Source: CAINEC01 sp046303115 (GTDB lineage: Bacteria; Bacteroidota; Bacteroidia; AKYH767-A; OLB10). Taken from it: 9,009 bases of DNA. Positions 7,701 to 9,009 of the stretch are shown piece after piece. A program made the translations under genes and the position numbers. Numbering within the stretch: position 1 is the first letter of the stretch; each line of letters opens with the position of its first letter. Where the stretch lies: positions 1 to 9,009 of the forward strand of contig JBKCGZ010000151.1 in the NCBI GenBank assembly GCA_046303115.1. The letters run 5' to 3'. The notes below the pieces were generated by a model. The model was not told the DNA's origin. It ran no database searches and saw only the letters and a program-made list of their open reading frames with translations.

Positions 7701-7811
7701 TAAACTGCAATTGATTTTATAGTTTACTTCTTGTTGGAAATAATTTTTTTGCGAATAAGTGAATTCACAAGAAAGCATCAATGCAATAATCAATGATAGA
7801 TTCTTTATCAT
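4761..7811 (-). CDS. M1-family metallopeptidase with C-terminal outer-membrane beta-barrel-like domain
   Basis: 1016 residues, with a cleavable signal peptide (hydrophobic 5-14, cleavage near T-Y-S-20/Q-K-N). Residues about 25-250 form the M1 N-terminal beta-saddle. The catalytic domain (about 300-545) carries a GxMEN-like motif (G352-G-M-E355-Y), the zinc site H377-E378-V-G-H381-N-W, and E400 in W-M-D-E-G, exactly HExxH-x18-E. Tyr481 in S-I-V-Y-M-K-T-G matches the catalytic Tyr of the family's VYxKGA motif. 'LSWFFNDLV' at 533-541 is also typical. After a short beta-sandwich (about 550-620), residues about 640-1016 are a run of alternating, aromatic- and Asn-rich strands with Gly/Asn turns, ending 'RIRFKFDISKLNPLLL', like an outer-membrane barrel of the Omp85/surface-antigen kind. 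It probably cleaves N-terminal residues from peptides while embedded in the outer membrane. All zinc and catalytic residues are intact. The barrel assignment is by pattern only. Confidence 0.93.
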   Translation of the reverse strand: MIKNLSLIIALMLSCEFTYSQKNYFQQEVNYKINCSLNDNNHTLSANIQIDYINRSKDTLSFIYIHLWPNGYKDNKTALCQQELNQGNSDLYFAEEKDRGHIDSINFQVNAKSAQIEFDGINNDYCKLILNEPLCPGQRAVITTPFKVKIPNGKFSRLGHIGQAYAITQWYPKPAVYDQFGWHQMPYLNQGEFYSEYGSFDVYITLPENYVVGATGDLVEDNNSDNAAEVIRMNGLDVKTRTQTDNSIPTDKKDMSFPKSSDKTKTLHFHQEKIHDFGWFADKRYHVLKDEIVLDRSGKKVTTWSLFTNNEYQLWMKSPEYIKDALKYYSNWIGDYPYNQCTAVDGTIAAGGGMEYPNVTIIGASGNAKTLETTIVHEVGHNWFYGIFGSNEREHPWMDEGINSFYEMRYSLTKYPPQDKKKSNSLSEGLGGLNKFIGLDKLNYKDAFGFAYNLSAVENNDQPIDLHAAKYTSMNYGSIVYMKTGYSMNYLKSYLGDEVFDNCMRTYFDQWAFKHPYPQDLQNVFEAVSEKNLSWFFNDLVNTSDKIDYKISSIKKSGDNYELKIKNNGELNTPFLIAGMTEGKITNTKWIAPNSIDEKILFNCNDCDKISIDPNNDMPDVNRINNSVRTHGLFKKVDPFRINFIGKINYPGKNTLYLAPTVGYNYHNGFMGGILVHNYFLPKRNFEFAVAPMYGFKNQQLAGVGNINYTWQMNDGLFKNIVLGVDARRFAFDNNEDKVTQSSHFSKVNPYLEFNIRNNDRLSKVRQTIKLSCNNVEEDYWYDKKSATSLFTRLTYNYENNRTLDPWKFNLFVENNESFNKLSIDYNYKFSYKKKNKGLYVRVYAGGLINGNLKNLNDGYGINLSDGANYYDYGYDRKYLGRNLPRTNFLSKQIFTDQGGFKIYTPIANNAIWASTINITADCPIPLPFRFFFDAGVCDGLDVRNKNIDLKESFVYEGGITFSLVKDVAEVYFPLVASKSITNYFDTNDYNFPERIRFKFDISKLNPLLLRKQISN

Positions 7812-7887
7812 GGTATTAAGTAGATAATAGGTACTAAATGGTATATAATCTTAAATCAAATATCCTTTGAAAAAAGGGTTTTGATAA

Positions 7888-9009
7888 TTAAGCAATGGTT
7901 TTTTCGCCAACAGATTTTTTGATATTCTCGACAAAATCGTCAAATAAATATTCTGAGTCATGAGGCCCAGGAGCTGCTTCAGGATGGTACTGAACAGAAA
8001 ACGCCGCCTTGTCTTTTACTCTTATTCCTTCTATGCTATTATCATTTAAGTTGACATGAGTAATTTCAACTAAATCTGATTTCTCAACATCTTCCGGCAT
8101 TACAGCAAATCCGTGATTCTGTGAGGTTATCTCACAACGACCTGTAATAATATTTTTTACTGGATGGTTAATTCCTCTATGACCATTATGCATTTTAAAG
8201 GTGCGAATACCACAAGCTTCAGCCAATAATTGATGTCCTAAGCAAATTCCAAAAACAGGTAAGTTCGTAGCTAACATTGCTTTTACTTTCCCAACAGTTT
8301 CAGGCATTGCACCTGGATCCCCAGGTCCGTTGCTTAACATAAATCCATCAGGCTCCCACTGCATAATTTCATCAAAAGTAGTAGGGTATGGGAACACACG
8401 CACATGACATCCTCTGTCTGCTAATAATCGAACAATATTTAATTTAACCCCAGCATCAAGTAAGGCAACTTTATAATCTCCGCCCTCATTAAAATCAACA
8501 ATTTCTTGCGTAGATACTTTAGAAGATAGTTCCAAACCTTCCATAGAAGGTACATCTTTTAACATTTGCGCTAATTCGTCGATGTTTTGGTTGGCAGTAC
8601 TAATAATCGCATTCATAGCACCTTTCTCACGTATGTGTTTTACGATAGCGCGGGTATCCACATCCGTTATAACGACTAAATTCTTGGTAGCTAAGAATTC
8701 TTGTATCGATTGATCGGCTTCTTTTCTTGAAGGTATCTGACTTAAGTTTCTGCAGATTAATCCTGAGATTTTAATTCCGTCTGATTCCGACTCACTATTT
8801 TTAATTCCGTAATTGCCAATATGTACACTGGCCATTACCATTAATTGTCCTGTGTATGAAGGGTCAGTAAAAATCTCCTGGTAACCAGTCATTCCAGTGT
8901 TAAAACATAGCTCTCCGGTTGCTACTCCGACAGCTCCAGCTGCCATTCCTTTAAAAACAGTTCCATCAGCTAAAACTAAAACAGCAGGTAATTTGGGAGC
9001 GTATTTCAT
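7888..9009 (-). CDS. carA: Carbamoyl-phosphate synthase small (glutaminase) subunit CarA
   Basis: 373 residues, normal length. CarA hydrolyses glutamine and channels ammonia to CarB, which makes carbamoyl phosphate for arginine and pyrimidine synthesis in the cytoplasm. The N-terminal CPSase domain (about 1-150) shows L-A-D-G-T-V-F-K-G, 'GELCFNTGMTGYQEIFTDP' and D-V-D-T-R. The C-terminal class I glutamine amidotransferase domain (about 178-365) has S-N-G-P-G-D-P, the nucleophile elbow G254-I-C256-L-G-H-Q, Q-N-H-G-F, and H342-P-E344, which completes the Cys-His-Glu triad. The start ATG is the last three bases of the window and begins M-K-Y-A-P-K-L-P-A-V, which fits the family. The gene therefore looks complete, but its promoter and leader lie outside. 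carB is not adjacent on the downstream side; the M1 peptidase follows after 76 bases. Confidence 0.97.
   Translation of the reverse strand: MKYAPKLPAVLVLADGTVFKGMAAGAVGVATGELCFNTGMTGYQEIFTDPSYTGQLMVMASVHIGNYGIKNSESESDGIKISGLICRNLSQIPSRKEADQSIQEFLATKNLVVITDVDTRAIVKHIREKGAMNAIISTANQNIDELAQMLKDVPSMEGLELSSKVSTQEIVDFNEGGDYKVALLDAGVKLNIVRLLADRGCHVRVFPYPTTFDEIMQWEPDGFMLSNGPGDPGAMPETVGKVKAMLATNLPVFGICLGHQLLAEACGIRTFKMHNGHRGINHPVKNIITGRCEITSQNHGFAVMPEDVEKSDLVEITHVNLNDNSIEGIRVKDKAAFSVQYHPEAAPGPHDSEYLFDDFVENIKKSVGEKTIA

Noticed and set aside
7857..7864. GATATTTG (minus strand) as a -7 promoter element for the M1 peptidase
   Set aside because: It has one mismatch to TAnnTTTG at a key base, no TTTG at -33, and lies about 45 bases from the start. 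A promoter in this gap is likely but cannot be placed.
7863..7878. Short hairpin (CCTTT / AAAGG, four-base loop) downstream of carA as a terminator
   Set aside because: The stem has only two G-C pairs and is not followed by a T-run on the minus strand, so it is too weak to call.

Overview
The window reads as chromosomal DNA of a Bacteroidota bacterium, probably near the Chitinophagales/Sphingobacteriales (the order is an inference). The evidence is AT-rich sequence, start codons mostly without Shine-Dalgarno sites, two matches to the Bacteroidota -7 promoter motif TAnnTTTG, the style of the exported proteins, and a DnaB / OmpA-lipoprotein / LpxH / M1-peptidase / CarA gene set typical of the phylum. 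No mobile element, CRISPR array, tRNA or rRNA was seen. Coding density is very high: the largest gaps are about 87 bp (1747-1833) and 76 bp (7812-7887).

Layout. The plus strand runs from 1 to 4032. It holds the 3' end of dnaB, a conserved exported protein of unknown function (often labelled 'asparagine synthetase B', a name the sequence does not support), an OmpA-family lipoprotein with its own likely promoter, the lipid A enzyme LpxH, and two overlapping genes for small membrane proteins. The minus strand runs from 9009 down to 4034. It holds complete carA, a 1016-residue M1 metallopeptidase whose C-terminal third looks like an outer-membrane beta-barrel, and a small lipoprotein. The two blocks converge, with stop codons separated by one base (4032/4034).

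How the genes work together. dnaB and carA are housekeeping genes for replication and for arginine/pyrimidine precursor supply. Almost everything between them concerns the cell envelope: OmpA lipoprotein (peptidoglycan anchoring), LpxH (lipid A synthesis), M1-barrel protein (surface or periplasmic peptide processing), two lipid-anchored or exported proteins of unknown role, and a two-gene module of tiny membrane proteins. No defence, mobile or secondary-metabolite system is evident. The most interesting items are the M1 peptidase/beta-barrel fusion, the misnamed exported protein with a glutamine-amidotransferase/ThuA-like look, and the Cys/His-rich small membrane protein with its translationally coupled partner.
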